From the NCBI GenBank assembly GCA_013368445.1, contig JAACJO010000002.1, positions 3,083,913 through 3,147,912 on the forward strand: a stretch of 64,000 bases of DNA, read 5' to 3'. Each line of letters begins with the position of its first letter. Position 1 is the first letter of the stretch. Both the position numbers and the translations under genes were made by a program. The stretch comes from Leucocoprinus leucothites (Eukaryota; Basidiomycota; Agaricomycetes; Agaricales; Agaricaceae). The notes under the pieces are model-generated. The model worked only from the letters and a program-made list of their open reading frames with translations. It had not been told where the DNA came from and ran no database searches. Below, piece after piece: positions 12,276 through 24,000 of this stretch.

Positions 12276-13498
12276 TAGTCAAGGTCATTAATGACTCATT
12301 ATTCCATGTATTCAGTGCATTGAGAGTTCGTCGAAAAGTAGCATCATTACTCTCAACACTTCTTTTGTTATTCAATGAAGAACAATCACAATGTATTGTT
12401 ACAGACATAAATACACAACATCACCAAACTCAGACCCTGCTATGCCCTTCTTCGATTGCGTCGTTAAGCTGTATGAAGTCTATAACTTATGAGGGGCATG
12501 TCGAAAATGATATAATAAAGTTCACATTTACCAACTGATTCATTAGATGGATGCTGTAGTTCGTCCTTCGCAATCATCGTGAGCTCATTTGGAGAATTCA
12601 CTGTTCCAATGAAGATGACGTAGTCTTGATATATCATTGTACCCTGAGCGATATGAGTGAATAGCACACACAATGAAATATCAACACACATCACGAAGAG
12701 TGACGAAGACGTATTGCATGTCTGATGTTCGAACTTTGACAGTGTACGCATCATCGGTCTGCAGTAATGCTTTCATTAATCACCAAATGAGTGTGTAGTT
12801 GGGGCATGATACTTACTGAGACGATTTGACAGGGTAAGCGTACGACCTTGCCTAAGTATTCTGCAAGAAGCCGGCCATTGATCTCGGGGTAAGTGTCACT
12901 GTTGCTGTTGACCATGACGGGGATTGTCTGGGTTTGGTACGAGTAATGAAACTAGCAGCTTGTTAATATAGGGGACCAAGGCTTTAGGGCGGCTAGAGCG
13001 ACTGGCGATGTAAGCGTCTTGGGCAACAAAATGGATCCCGCGGGGTAGTATGCTCAATGAAAGCAGTGAGAAGAAGGCTAGTAACGACGGAGATGAGCGG
13101 GGGTCTGGAACGCAATCAGCAAGCAAGGTGCGGCTGTGACTCTAGGTTTACTGGAGGGTTAGTCAAACCTTGATTGCAAAGTATGATGCTCAGAACAATA
13201 ACGCGAAATGATATCAAAGGAACTACCTTTGATAAGGATACATCTAGTCCGTAGAAGCCATACTACAATCACCTAATACAAATGCACGACACGTCTGTGA
13301 AAACCAAAACAAGTCTGTCCGAAAGTACAGGTTCAGCCAAGAAAATATGCGTGTAAGACAAGAAAAGTACAAGAGTCGTCGACGAAGGATTATGTGGGAA
13401 TAGGTGGAGAGAGGAAAATAACAGACTCAAAGAAACAAATAGAAACGACAAAGTTCAACAAGACATACCAAAATCTGTCGCAGAGTACCATTTATGGA
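12276..13498. other. Stretch without a supported gene
   Basis: Only short open frames are present and none has a recognisable domain. The interval separates the hairpin from the 3' end of gene A1. Confidence 0.45.
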
Positions 13499-16222
13499 CT
13501 ACTCGCTCTCCTCTTCCTCCTCCTCACGTCGCATCTGAGGTGCAGCGCCTGCAACATCATCATCGCCAGGTTGAAATGACGGTCGAACGTTCTGCTTGAC
13601 AAGTATGTGGGGGGCGGGAGCTCGTGAATCACTCAACGGCCAGCGAGTAAAGCCATTTTTTGAAGGCTTCTTTGCCGAAGTAGGCCACATCTTATCAACC
13701 TCCGCCTTGGGCATCCAATTCCATTGAAATAGTCGTTTCTTGAACTCCGTACGGATTGTTTCAATAAGCTGTGGGTTGGCGCTGTTCTGCTCCAGCATCT
13801 GCATCCATTTCTGGTAATACGGGGACTGCCGATAGTTCTGGACCGACGTTGACGACCGATGACCGGCAGGAGGAAAGAGCCAGCGAAAGCTAGTCTCCCA
13901 TTCCTCGGGCGATGCGTGCTTATACCAAACACCCCTGAATAGCTTGTGAAATCGAAGGTCCTTGTAGAGTTCTTCACTACCGGACTGACGTTCAGGGTCG
14001 GTAAGTGTGAGATACGATGACTTTGTGGACCCGCGCGGATTAGGTGATTTTGAAGTGAGATCGGAGACGAACTGGCGCCAGAGAAGTGAGAGCTCAGTGT
14101 CAATACTCTCAGGCTCATCATCAGATTGTGGTGTGGGAGGTCTGTCCTCGACGTCCGAGGCATCATCGAAAGTTGGAGGTGGAAGCGTGTGTCCATCCCG
14201 GCCAAGAGTGAAGAGATCTGTCTCGGGGTTGCCGGTCATGTTAACATATTGAGGTAGCTTGCGTTTGTTAGTGGTGGAGCGAGTCTGGGCCACGACGGTT
14301 CGATCCACGAATCCTGCACTCTGATATTTTGCCTGCACTTGGTCGAGGTTCATCCCAAACCAAAACTGGAAGGACTTCAAGGGAAGAATAGGCCCCGAAA
14401 GACGCAGTCGAGGAGCCTCCCCAGGCACCATACGCCTGAAGAAAATACAGCCGAATGGATTATGAGCGACCCGGCGAAAGTTCTCAGCATGGATGGCTAC
14501 AGGGTACGCTAGTTCTTTGTCGAGGGCCTGGCCTGCTTCAGTGAGCGGAAGCCCAGCGTCCATTAGATCTCTGGATGCAGGTCCATCATCGGGGCGAGCG
14601 TGCAAGCTATTTGCCAGCCAAACACACCCGGCGGTAAGGAGGAGGGTCTCAGGTTGAAAACGCATGTACGTGGGACCTCCAGCTTGGAGTGAAAGTACTT
14701 GACTGATTGCTAACAGGCGAATCAAGCGGAAGTCCCTAATTTATAAAATGAGAGACAGAAACTTGGATTGAGTAAGATCACGTACCACCATTCCTGGCGT
14801 GAAAATGAGTATAGGGCGTCTTTGAAGACCTCGTGGTTGAACTCGGTGAGGACATTTGTGGCATGTGCCCAGGGGACTCGGACCTCGAGCCTTGCATTGG
14901 ATGAATTTTTCCCTTTCGCTTCTGAGTATATGTCGTAAAGAGCGCCAATGGTCGAGAGCGGGTGATTCTGACCCAGTGCGTCTTTGGCCCGTAAAAACTT
15001 CGCATGGTGTCCTCCTTCCTGGTTATACGTGACCGCCTTGTCTGTAGTATATGCTTGAATGTAGACAGCTTCAAACTCGCCAGTCGCTTGGCGCCCAGGC
15101 TCAATACGATAGCCGCTGACAGCAGCCAGGTGGCTAACCAGGTCCCTCGAATATTTGGACGACGAAAGGGTGGTGATGCGTAAGGAATGCTCTCGAGGAA
15201 TGCGAAGAGTCTCTTCGACGGTTTGACAATGGCCGGCAGTGGACCACTGGAGACAGTTGTTCTGTGAGCTGCTGATCTCGATGCCAATGTCGATGTACCA
15301 ATCGCCAAAGAGATAGTGATTCGGAATGAGTTGGCAGTTTTTTACGAATTCGTTAAGGAAATAGTCCGCAGACCATGCGTCCACTGGATGGAAATTGGCA
15401 TGCTTGACGCCGCGAATAGTGTGTAAAATTATGAAATCAGAGGCCCACTCCTTATCCACATCTTCAATGCGGATGTTCATAGCTAGCTCATCTCGAATCG
15501 CGTCCGCGAGAAGCCCGACAACTTCCTTCGGTATGATCTTGGTAGACCAAGCAGGTGGGCCTCTGGACTTGTTAGCTCGCAACTTCTCTGTTTCCAGAGT
15601 GGCTGGCCAATCAGAGGCAACGCGGTGGCCGAGAAGGGTGACAATGGCGGGTCGGAGTCCGTGTTCGTACCAAAATGCTCGTTTCTCCTCAGGGATGTAC
15701 CAAGGCCGTTCATATTTCGAATGGTCGGGCGTCCAGAGTTTCGGGAAAGAGATATTCAAGTGGTGGCGGGTGCCGAAGCGTCCAAACTCGAAGTTGGGGA
15801 TGTGGTGAAATGGAACGTCGTGATGGGTCTGAGTGAATGTCAGCTCTGCAGCTATCAGGGTAGAAGATAGAACCTACGCCTTGATACATGATTGCATGCG
15901 TTATATGGATGGACGATTTGAGTGCGTAGAAATCATGTGGGACAGCCCAGACTGAAATCGGGGCGTCGACGAGAATTTTGCCAGAAATGCCGTGAGAGGA
16001 ATCGATATCGCGTGATACAACAAGCCGCTCCTCGTCATCCAAGCCGTTCCGGTTGGCGTCGACGAACACCTGCAGCTTTTCGTTGTCTTCAGTGTATTCG
16101 CCCGTGAGGGTGACTTGAAGGAAGTCGGCCTGTTGGCCTCTATCATGAGCGGTCGTGCAACGATGATTAAAATCGGCGATGGAATGAGAGACAAGCGGGA
16201 AATTGGAGTACAGGTTGGCCAT
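13499..16222 (-). CDS. Cassette gene A, copy 1: conserved hypothetical protein (874 aa)
   Basis: Three exons on the minus strand (16222-15878, 15828-14786, 14735-13499) sum to 2,625 nt, exactly 875 codons with the stop. The protein aligns along its whole length with A2 at 32682-35630: shared blocks include PFHHIPNFEFG, LWTPDH, ILHTIRGVKH / VLHTIRGVKH, FGDWYIDIGIEISS, HLAAVSGYRIEPG, YTTDKAV, RFQPETLLLTAGCVWLANSL, SLLWRQFV.DLT.KSPNP and a WMP..DKMW motif, and it ends in an acidic Glu-rich tail. No enzyme motif is recognised, so the function is unknown; this block pattern fits what I recall as a large Agaricomycete family of unknown role. The exon junction between 14786 and 14735 interrupts a WW motif, as in A2. 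Unlike A2 there is no intron near the FPPAG site. The start at 16222 lies 56 nt downstream of a TATATATAT run. It is divergent from the Snf2 gene B1. Confidence 0.85.
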
Positions 16223-16277
16223 ACGAATGCAGAGGGAGGTGCTGAGAAGGGTAGCTACAAGAATGGTCGATACACAG

Positions 16278-16286
16278 TATATATAT
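16278..16286 (-). promoter_or_regulatory. TATA-like box for gene A1
   Basis: An alternating TATATATAT run lies 56 nt upstream of the chosen ATG at 16222. Comparable AT boxes precede most cassette genes in the window at 31 to 60 nt. Confidence 0.4.
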
Positions 16287-16342
16287 TGCGTACACTTAAA
16301 CGCCATCATCATGCTCATACGCAAGCCATAGGGGAGTAGCAC

Positions 16343-18097
16343 GAAGCTACGATGATCGGCGTATCAGACTCATCGGGCACGACGTCACAGGACTGCCAGA
16401 TAGAACGCGGCTGGTAATAATAGTAAAAATAATCATAATCATTGTCATAATACAACGAAACAGATTTGACACATATCCGTGAACTGTAGATGATAAGAGA
16501 ATCAAGGTGATACATGGATCAAGGAGGCGGCTGTAGCAGAGTGAGGATCCAGCAGCGAACCCTAGAACACAAGGACCACAGTGTCAACACGACCACAAGC
16601 TAAAAGCGGGATGAATAGCTACCTTAATGACATTGCCCAGTCCAGCCTCCCGCACATTTACAGCGAAGCAAATCATGATATCCGTCCATATGGCACCACG
16701 TTGACCAGCAATAGTCCCGGAAAACGAGGCCCGCAAAATCCAGATGGCAAGAGTTCGTTCCGGCTGGCGTGGATGAGACGAATAGAAGCCGGTGAGGAGG
16801 CGATACTATCAATATTACGCGCGACCCAGCAGTGTTGATTACTATGAGAGTGGTGTGGATCATGAGAGAAGACGGCTGCACGTCCATGGTCTCAGTCTCC
16901 AGAAGCTACTAGAAACGCCGGCATAAAGTCAGGCGTTCCATGAAGACTGGATTTCACCGACTGTAAAGTCAGGTGAAGTCGGCGCAACGGCACGCTGTGG
17001 ACAATATAGTCACACAGCGCGACGTGCGAACTAGGAGAAGCAGATCCAGGACAGAGCATGATGAACTGATGAGTGAAGGCGTCCAACGAGAGGGACGGAA
17101 TTATCGTACGTGGCTCTCGGAGGTAATAGCCAAATAACACCAAATAAGCATATCCGTGTGCGAACCAATTCTTCTAGTCCAACTACATGATGCAGATAAC
17201 CACGTTGTGTGACCGCATCGTCCACAGTGTGCTACTGCATGGATTCCCCCGCTATTCCCCCTGACGGTTACGTCGAGGGACTCCCACGTTGTGTGACCGC
17301 ATCGTCCACAAGGCGCTACTGCATGGATCCCCCCTGACGGCTACATCGAGGAAGATCCATCTCCTCTGACGGTTACATCGAGGAAGATCCATCTCCTCTG
17401 ACGGTTGCGTCGAGGAAGATCCATTTCCTCCTGACAGTTCGAGCGTAAGACAGGCTCCACCCTGTCGAGACGTCTTGTCGGACGTAAACTGTCAAGTCTA
17501 CCCGCAGCCAGCCTTTCCATCCGAGCCCTCCCATTTGTCGACGACGCAAATACTGCTCATGAATAGCACGTTCGTACCCCTTGGAATTCTTCTTGCAGCT
17601 CACAGGATCATTCTATCAGTACCATCTTCTCCGACGTGCTGCTCCTATCAGCAACTCTGATGTTCCGACCTACTGGAGATGTTTGGAACCATTAAATCGA
17701 TGATGTGAGTAGCCCCGTTCTGCTGTATTCTACTCGTTGGTTTCCTTACAGCGATTTCCTCAGGCCATCCGCAGTACCACTGTCGCACATTAATTGCGCT
17801 TCGAAGTGATACAAGCCCGCTTTTCTAAGTACGAAACGTGAGCACAATTTGCTGGTCCCGTCTCAAGTTCTGAGCATCATTCACATCATTTGGTCCACGC
17901 ATAGTAACTCATCTCCGAGGATAGTATCATTTACGGCCGGAGAAGCCACCCTCATCTTATCGTGCGGAGCGTCTTGTAGTATCGTTTTGTCAACTACGCA
18001 CTTAGAACATGACCACACCTTTTTCATATCCACGTTTGAGTATATCTAGAGAGAGGTCTGTTGGTACGCCTTCATCGTCTCTCTCTCACGTCCCAAA
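16343..18097. other. A1-B1 divergent intergenic region
   Basis: This 1.8-kb interval between the divergent A1 and B1 genes has no supported gene. It holds the tandem repeats at 17195-17440 and, near 18036-18048, an AT-rich GAGTATATCTAGAG about 50 nt before the B1 start that could act as its core promoter. Confidence 0.5.
17195..17440. repeat. Short tandem repeats (about 50-bp and 32-bp units)
   Basis: Two copies of a unit containing ACGTTGTGTGACCGCATCGT followed by CCACA and CTACTGCATGGAT (about 17201 and 17286) are followed by three to four copies of a 32-bp unit containing CTCTGACGGTTACATCGAGG plus AAGATCCATCTC (about 17332 to 17430). The tract lies between the divergent genes A1 and B1. 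Confidence 0.7.
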
Positions 18098-21000
18098 ATG
18101 CCTAGTCACACGGTTGGTTGTGCTCTCATGAGGCTCCATGCATTCGATGGCGCCCCCTGGCAATGGCCTGCCTGGCAAGAACGCACGGGCATTTATCACG
18201 GCTTATTTCCGGCCGACGACAAGCTGCTCCCAAAGGGCTGGACTCGCCAGAACGCTGTCGATGTTCATTCGTACTTTCAAAACTACTCGGCGCAGCCCTC
18301 TGAGGAAAAGAAGCAGCAGTATCAGTCAAAAACGCCGCACCCGGGTAAAGCAGTTTGGCACGAATTTATGAAGCGTAACTGGCCTCGCTGGAACATCCAT
18401 GACGCCGTTGTTGAAGAACTGAAGGAGTGGGACGTTCACCCGACCGCTATTTTGATCCGCGAACACAACGGAGAGGTGTCTCAATGGCCTCACGCGGATT
18501 CATACTCTGCTATCATTCTCAACACACTTGGTTTGAAGTTGTTCGGCGAGGAAGCCTTTCTCCCCAAAAGTGAAACGTTGCCACTATCGATTCGCAAAAA
18601 CCTGTCAATATTCGTCCAAAGATCTTGGGACTCGATCCGTAAATCGGTCAAACAGTTGAAGACAAATGCAACAAAAGTAGAGGAGGAAGCTCGATCTTCA
18701 TTCGCAGGTATTTCTGTCTTCGTCGACATCGTTTACATTATACTCATCCACGCGCAGTACTGGAATTAGGCAATCTCACCCTGAAAAACGTCGGCAAAGC
18801 GATCCGCGATGTTGCCAAGTGGAAGGAAGTATCCGAGTTGTACAATACGGCCGAGAACATCAAAAAAGCGGAGGAGATGTTGGGTGATCTACAAGTCATC
18901 ATGGAGACGCTAGGGGCGCAGATTCCGAAAGAGAAACGCGTCGCACGAAAAGGTTTTTCCGGTAGTTATTCGAACTGGATTCTGGCTAATCTCTTATTCA
19001 TTACTGTAACAGGGTCCTGCAAGGTTTCTACCAAGGCGTTACTGACTCTAGCGACTCAAGAGGACGTCACAGAATTATTGAATATATATCACGATTACTT
19101 CGAGGCAAACGCTGAAGACGACGAGGAACAGCCCCTCGTCAACTCACCGCTAGTAGAGAAGCACCTCCACGAGGGCGATTTCGGAATGGAAGACGAGGCC
19201 GCCATGTCTTCCGAGCTGCTTGCTCAGCGACTTGGTTTCCTGACTGGTCTTCCTCCTCAGTTTAATACCCACCGTCACCGCGCCGGCATCTCGCCTTGGG
19301 ACAGCCCCGAGACCTTCGCCCAGGAACCTATTCCGGCGGAATTGTCCCCACTTAACTTACACTGGCACCAACTCGCCGGTACTCACTCGATCATTCGAAG
19401 TATCTTTATTCAAGCAAAGGACGCCCAGCATACCAAGGGCGTCCTCGTCGCCGACAACATTGGTCTCGGAAAAACGACCCAAACGATCACGTTCATCGCT
19501 TTCCTCAATCAAGCCATCTACCTGCAATCAACTAATCGAGGCCCGCCACCAGTCCTCGGTCTGCCTGTTCTCCATTCTTGTCAACATGTACTAAAGTGTT
19601 TTTTTCTTTAGCCGAGAGACCATTCCTGGCAGGAGCGTCGAAAATTCCCTCACATCCGCATCTCATTATTTGTCCTGGGACTCTAGTCAAACAATGGGTC
19701 AGCGAGCTAAAGACCCTTATGCTCCCAAAAAAGGTAGATATCCTCATCTATGACAAGTCGAACGAGGGCGAGAAATTCTGGGACCGTCGGGACCTATCAA
19801 GAGCTCCTTGCATCAGGCTCATAATATCGTCATCCTCGCTAGCCAATCCGTAAGCTCTTGTAACAATCATTTTCATGCCTTGAAAATCGAATATTCCTAT
19901 GCCCAGGTCCTTGCCAACGAATTCCGGGAGACGCACATGATTAGGAAACGCGGTAGAAATTCACGTCCATGGGATATTCCACCGCAAAAGCCAAGGGGGT
20001 CACTCTCCAACACTTTGTTCGGCCAATGGTTTCTCACTATCACCATCGACGAAGCTCACCATATGCGGAACCTCGGCATCAAACATAGCGCTGCGTTGTG
20101 TGTGCTTGAGCGCACCACCATTCGACTGATAATGACGGCAACCCCCCTCCATACTGCCCCAAAGGTGAGACTCGCATCTATCTTATGATATTCCGCATCC
20201 AGCTAATGCTTGCTATAGGACATATCCGCACTCGGGCGTCTGGTCGGCATCCCTCACTTCCTTGATGAAACCTCGTATATCGAAGAGAAAGGTGACAATT
20301 CTCGGATGCGCAAGGCAAAAAAACTCGACGACGACGGCGAAGCACTCAAGGCTGAGCGGCTTCAGGTCGTCAGGAGACTACAAACCCAAATTAAGGGTCA
20401 TTTTCTACGTAGAACGACTGACAGTAAGGATTTCACCGGCGAACCACTCATACCTCTCCCACCCTATATTGTGTTCGTTGGTGTCCTCGACCTGACAACG
20501 CGCGAGATGGAAATTATCAAGGACCGGTCAGAGGCTGCAAAAGCAGCGTGAGTAGCCAGCCACCTTCTTTCGTATTTCTGTACTTCTGAACACGTCATTA
20601 TTAAGGATAACGGCTGATTCAACGGCGCGCATCCATACCAAGGTTTGATCAAGCCAGTCAGGTATTTCTTATTGCTTACTGACCGTTTCCTTCCCAGCAA
20701 TTCTACTTAGAATACAGGACGGCGGTTGGATATGCGAAAGAAGACCCGTCAGATACCTTCCCGACCTTCAAATCACTGGACGAGTGGGAACAATCGAAGA
20801 GCACTAAGATGGACATTTGTGCGCGGGTCTGTGCCCATTATCTTACCCACGACGACGTCGAAGACGTGAAATTCGAAAACGGCCAAGCTGTCTTCCCCAC
20901 AGTGACCATGGAACAGGGCAGAGACTATCCGCGCCAGCGCCGTATTATCATATATGCCGAATTTACTTCAATGGCTCCTCTCCTCCGTAACGTAATTTTC

Positions 21001-23189
21001 AGTGTTTCTAAGTGACTTATCATCATTCTGATTGATACGTCAGGTTCTTTATCTCTATGGTGTTAAGACTCTCGCAATCAATGGCAAAATCTCCCTTGAG
21101 GAGCGCGATAAGCGGGTTAAAAGGCTCTACGACGCCAACGACGACTCACGGGTCCTGATATTTTCCAGTGTTGGATCAGCCGGTCTTAATTTAGCTGCTG
21201 CGGATATCGTTATCTTCTTCGTAAGTTTTATATTCCCTTTTTCGTCTTAGAAATCCTTTGTACCAACTTCCTTAGGACCAGCCATGGTCGTCTCAAGATG
21301 AATGCCAGATCATCGGGCGCGCTCACCGACAACCTCAGCAGAAGACTGTCAAAGTTATCTACTTACTCGCGAATGACTCGGCAGACCTGCTTATGAACGC
21401 CATGGCAAGAAATAAACGTGATATGTTCGATGCATTTGTGAACAAAGAGCTCAGAGAAGGTAAAACAAGTGCATGAACGCCTGATTGGCCTGGAACTAAC
21501 GTCATACCTTCCCCCGTAGAACTACAAACCATCCTGGAAGGCCACGTTCCAGAATTACCCGAAGTGGATGATGAAGAACAACAGGCGGAGAGAGAAAAGG
21601 CGAAAAGCAAGAAGCCATCAAAACGCCGTCGCCGCCAGATCGTCATCGACGACGATGAACCCACTCCTCACAGCAATGCAGAATCCAGCCCACGGCCTTT
21701 GGCGGGCGACGCAGTCAGCGATGTTCACATGAGTGACGCTGCACTGTCCACCGATGTCCCACCAGTGAGCGGTTAGTAAAGAGTTTCTATCCATAGAGCC
21801 ACTATTGACGTATCAAGCTAGCGGATCCTAGTTCAGCGTCGGAGCATGAGATGGATATTGATATGGCGGAGCAGTCCTCGTTTTCCATCCGTAAGTCCAT
21901 GAATTGCATGATGGAACGAATGTCTCATCAGTCACTTCAGAACTCGCGGAAGATAATATGGATATAGGTTCTTGTTTTCGACGTCCGATTACAAAGAGGG
22001 CAGAACAATAACAAAGTTCCTAGATACCAACCCCGAAGAAGAAGTTGTTGAACCGTGCAATTCGGAATGTGGGTATTCGGCCCATGCATCCTGTTTCCCG
22101 CCTGAGTCGCTACTTACGTTGTATGCCTGGCAGTCGTCCTGGAACCAGGAAGTCCAGGAAGTCCAGGAAGTCCTACTGGTAGTCCCCCTCACAAGAAGGC
22201 TAGAAAGGAATCTATTGAGAATAGGGCGCCCTTTCAAGGTAGCAAGTCGAACTCCAAGTATATGTCGGAAATATCTAACCAACCCACCTCTTCAGTTGAA
22301 CGAGGGAGGAACGAATCGTCCACGACAACTGGAGCGGGTACGAGCAGTAGTAAGCAAACTCTGTTGTCGGTGACGTCCGGCTCTGACGTTTTACAAGTAC
22401 GATCAAATCTGGCACTCGCTAACGCTACGACTATCTCTTCGACAGCTGCTATAAATCCCGCTCAGCAACAACTAGAGGAGACTATGTTGCAGCTGGCAGG
22501 CACCGGTGAGTAATCCTACTAATATATTTTTAATATATCTAAATTTTAGTTCAGTTGACCCAACGGTTTTGGCGCAAGTTCGTTCGTTGCTTGCTGGAAA
22601 TATTAGCGCCATGCAAGATCAAACGTCTCCGACGGCAATTATGGGCCATTGTAAGTGCATGCTCCGTACGGTGGGTCCAGTTTCTAATGACAATACTCCA
22701 GCGCCTATCAATACCGCGCACCCTCCCACCGCCGTCAAACCAGAGAAGCAACCTACGAGGTCCAAGAAGGTGCCGCAGAAACCCGGTAAGTAAATTCTCT
22801 CTTGAATGACTTGTACTCCTCAAAACTACGCAGTCGCACGACCACCTATCCAAGCAGCACCACGACAATTCCTTGTACCGTCCCAACAAGGTGTGTGTAG
22901 GCAATATGACTGAGACCTCTTGACTCACTTCTGACGAATAGTCCCACACCGGCAAGATACAGATTCGGGGACGAATGCATCATCTTCTACAACCGCTTTG
23001 CCCTCATCCCAACCTCCGAGATCTCAGTCACTCTCCACTCTGCCGTCGTCATCAACGCCGCTTCCCGAACCCTCCTCATCGTCGCAGACACCTTCTCGCA
23101 CTCCGAAGCTGCTCAATCAGGTTACCGTTCCGCCAAAGTCGGCGTTGACAGGAGTTCGTCCTCAGAAGTCTCAGCAGAGAAGGACTTAG
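18098..23189 (+). CDS. Cassette gene B, copy 1: Snf2-family ATPase
   Basis: A multi-exon Snf2/helicase-like ATPase expected to move along DNA in chromatin. Core exons: 18098-18707, 18758-18952, 19013-19558, 19612-19849, 19907-20164, 20219-20547, 20606-20642, 20698-20991, 21044-21220, 21276-21459, then many short exons to a stop at 23187-23189. The N-terminal 250 residues are a family-specific domain shared only with B2. ATPase motifs follow: motif I DNIGLGKTTQT, Ia ICPGTLVKQW, II DEAH, III TATPL, then the second lobe with IIIYAEF, V SSVGSAGLNL and VI IGRAHRQPQ. The usual E of the ADE(M)GLGKT block is N. Exon 4 (238 nt) has a 1-nt frame discontinuity just after the Phe-Trp pair (about 19778), between motifs Ia and II; B2 has the same one. 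The C-terminal tail is Ser/Thr/Pro-rich and variable. The stop lies 22 bp before the interstitial telomere array. Confidence 0.85.
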
Positions 23190-23211
23190 GTTTCTCGATT
23201 TCGCTTTCTCT

Positions 23212-23335
23212 TTAGGGTTAGGGTTAGGGTTAGGGTTAGGGTTAGGGTTAGGGTTAGGGTTAGGGTTAGGGTTAGGGTTAGGGTTAGGGTTAGGGTTAGG
23301 GTTAGGGTTAGGGTTAGGGTTAGGGTTAGGTTAGG
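23212..23335 (+). repeat. Interstitial telomeric array (TTAGGG)n
   Basis: About 20 uninterrupted copies of TTAGGG, ending in TTAGGTTAGG, in the same orientation as the terminal telomere. The array starts 22 bp after the stop codon of Snf2 B1. It marks either a former chromosome end onto which the distal 40 kb was joined, or telomerase-mediated repair at a break. Confidence 0.97.
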
Positions 23336-24000
23336 AGTTGCTATGTTGTTGACGTGTTATGCTCTACGTGGACACTGTACTCTTTGATTTCCATTCATCT
23401 TTGCGCTCTCCTACGCTGTATCTGTTGCACCACTATTTCCATCACGATTCGCCCTGTTATGTTGACTGAAGAGAATAACATTCGAGAGAATGGCCACATA
23501 GAAGTCTGCTTGGCTCAGAAGATAAATGATGAAGCACGCTATCCAGATATCGACGTGATTATGCGTCTCCGACGTTTCGGGAGTTATTGTCTCTTTCCAA
23601 CCATGAGGTATTTCTCACACCCGAACACGAGGGGAAATAATCCGTTGCCTCACTCTATAACCTATATCTATAGCCCAATGTACGATTCCACGTTCGGTCT
23701 CAAAACGGTGTCTCGAGTGACCAATATTCGTCACCAGACGCCCGAAATATTTGTTGGTATTTGGTTATGTCACACCGCCTTGGTCGATGAACTCGACTTT
23801 AACCAAGTCTCCCATTAGCTCATTATCTTGTCGAAGGTTCGTCCTCAATTCACAAGTTCCTTGGGCCTGATGCTTTGCTCGGCCTCACATGAAGTGATGT
23901 ATCATCCTTCGTCCCGACGCTATTCCGCAGTGACTTTAAGTCCTCGGATTATTTTCGATTCTTCTGACAAGATGGCATGTTGACGGTACTTTGCAGGGAG
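23336..24000. other. Stretch between the telomeric array and gene C1
   Basis: A 154-codon plus-strand open frame (23354-23818) begins directly after the TTAGGG array, but it has no recognisable domain and no counterpart in copy 2. It may be chance. An acceptor-like TTTGCAG at about 23996 suggests that C1 could have a 5' exon in this interval. Confidence 0.4.

Noticed and set aside
12113..12538. 141-codon plus-strand open frame
   Set aside because: It runs through the 45-bp inverted repeat and has no domain; taken as chance.
23354..23818. 154-codon open frame directly after the interstitial telomere
   Set aside because: No recognised motif, no counterpart in cassette copy 2, and no splice or promoter support; kept only as a note.
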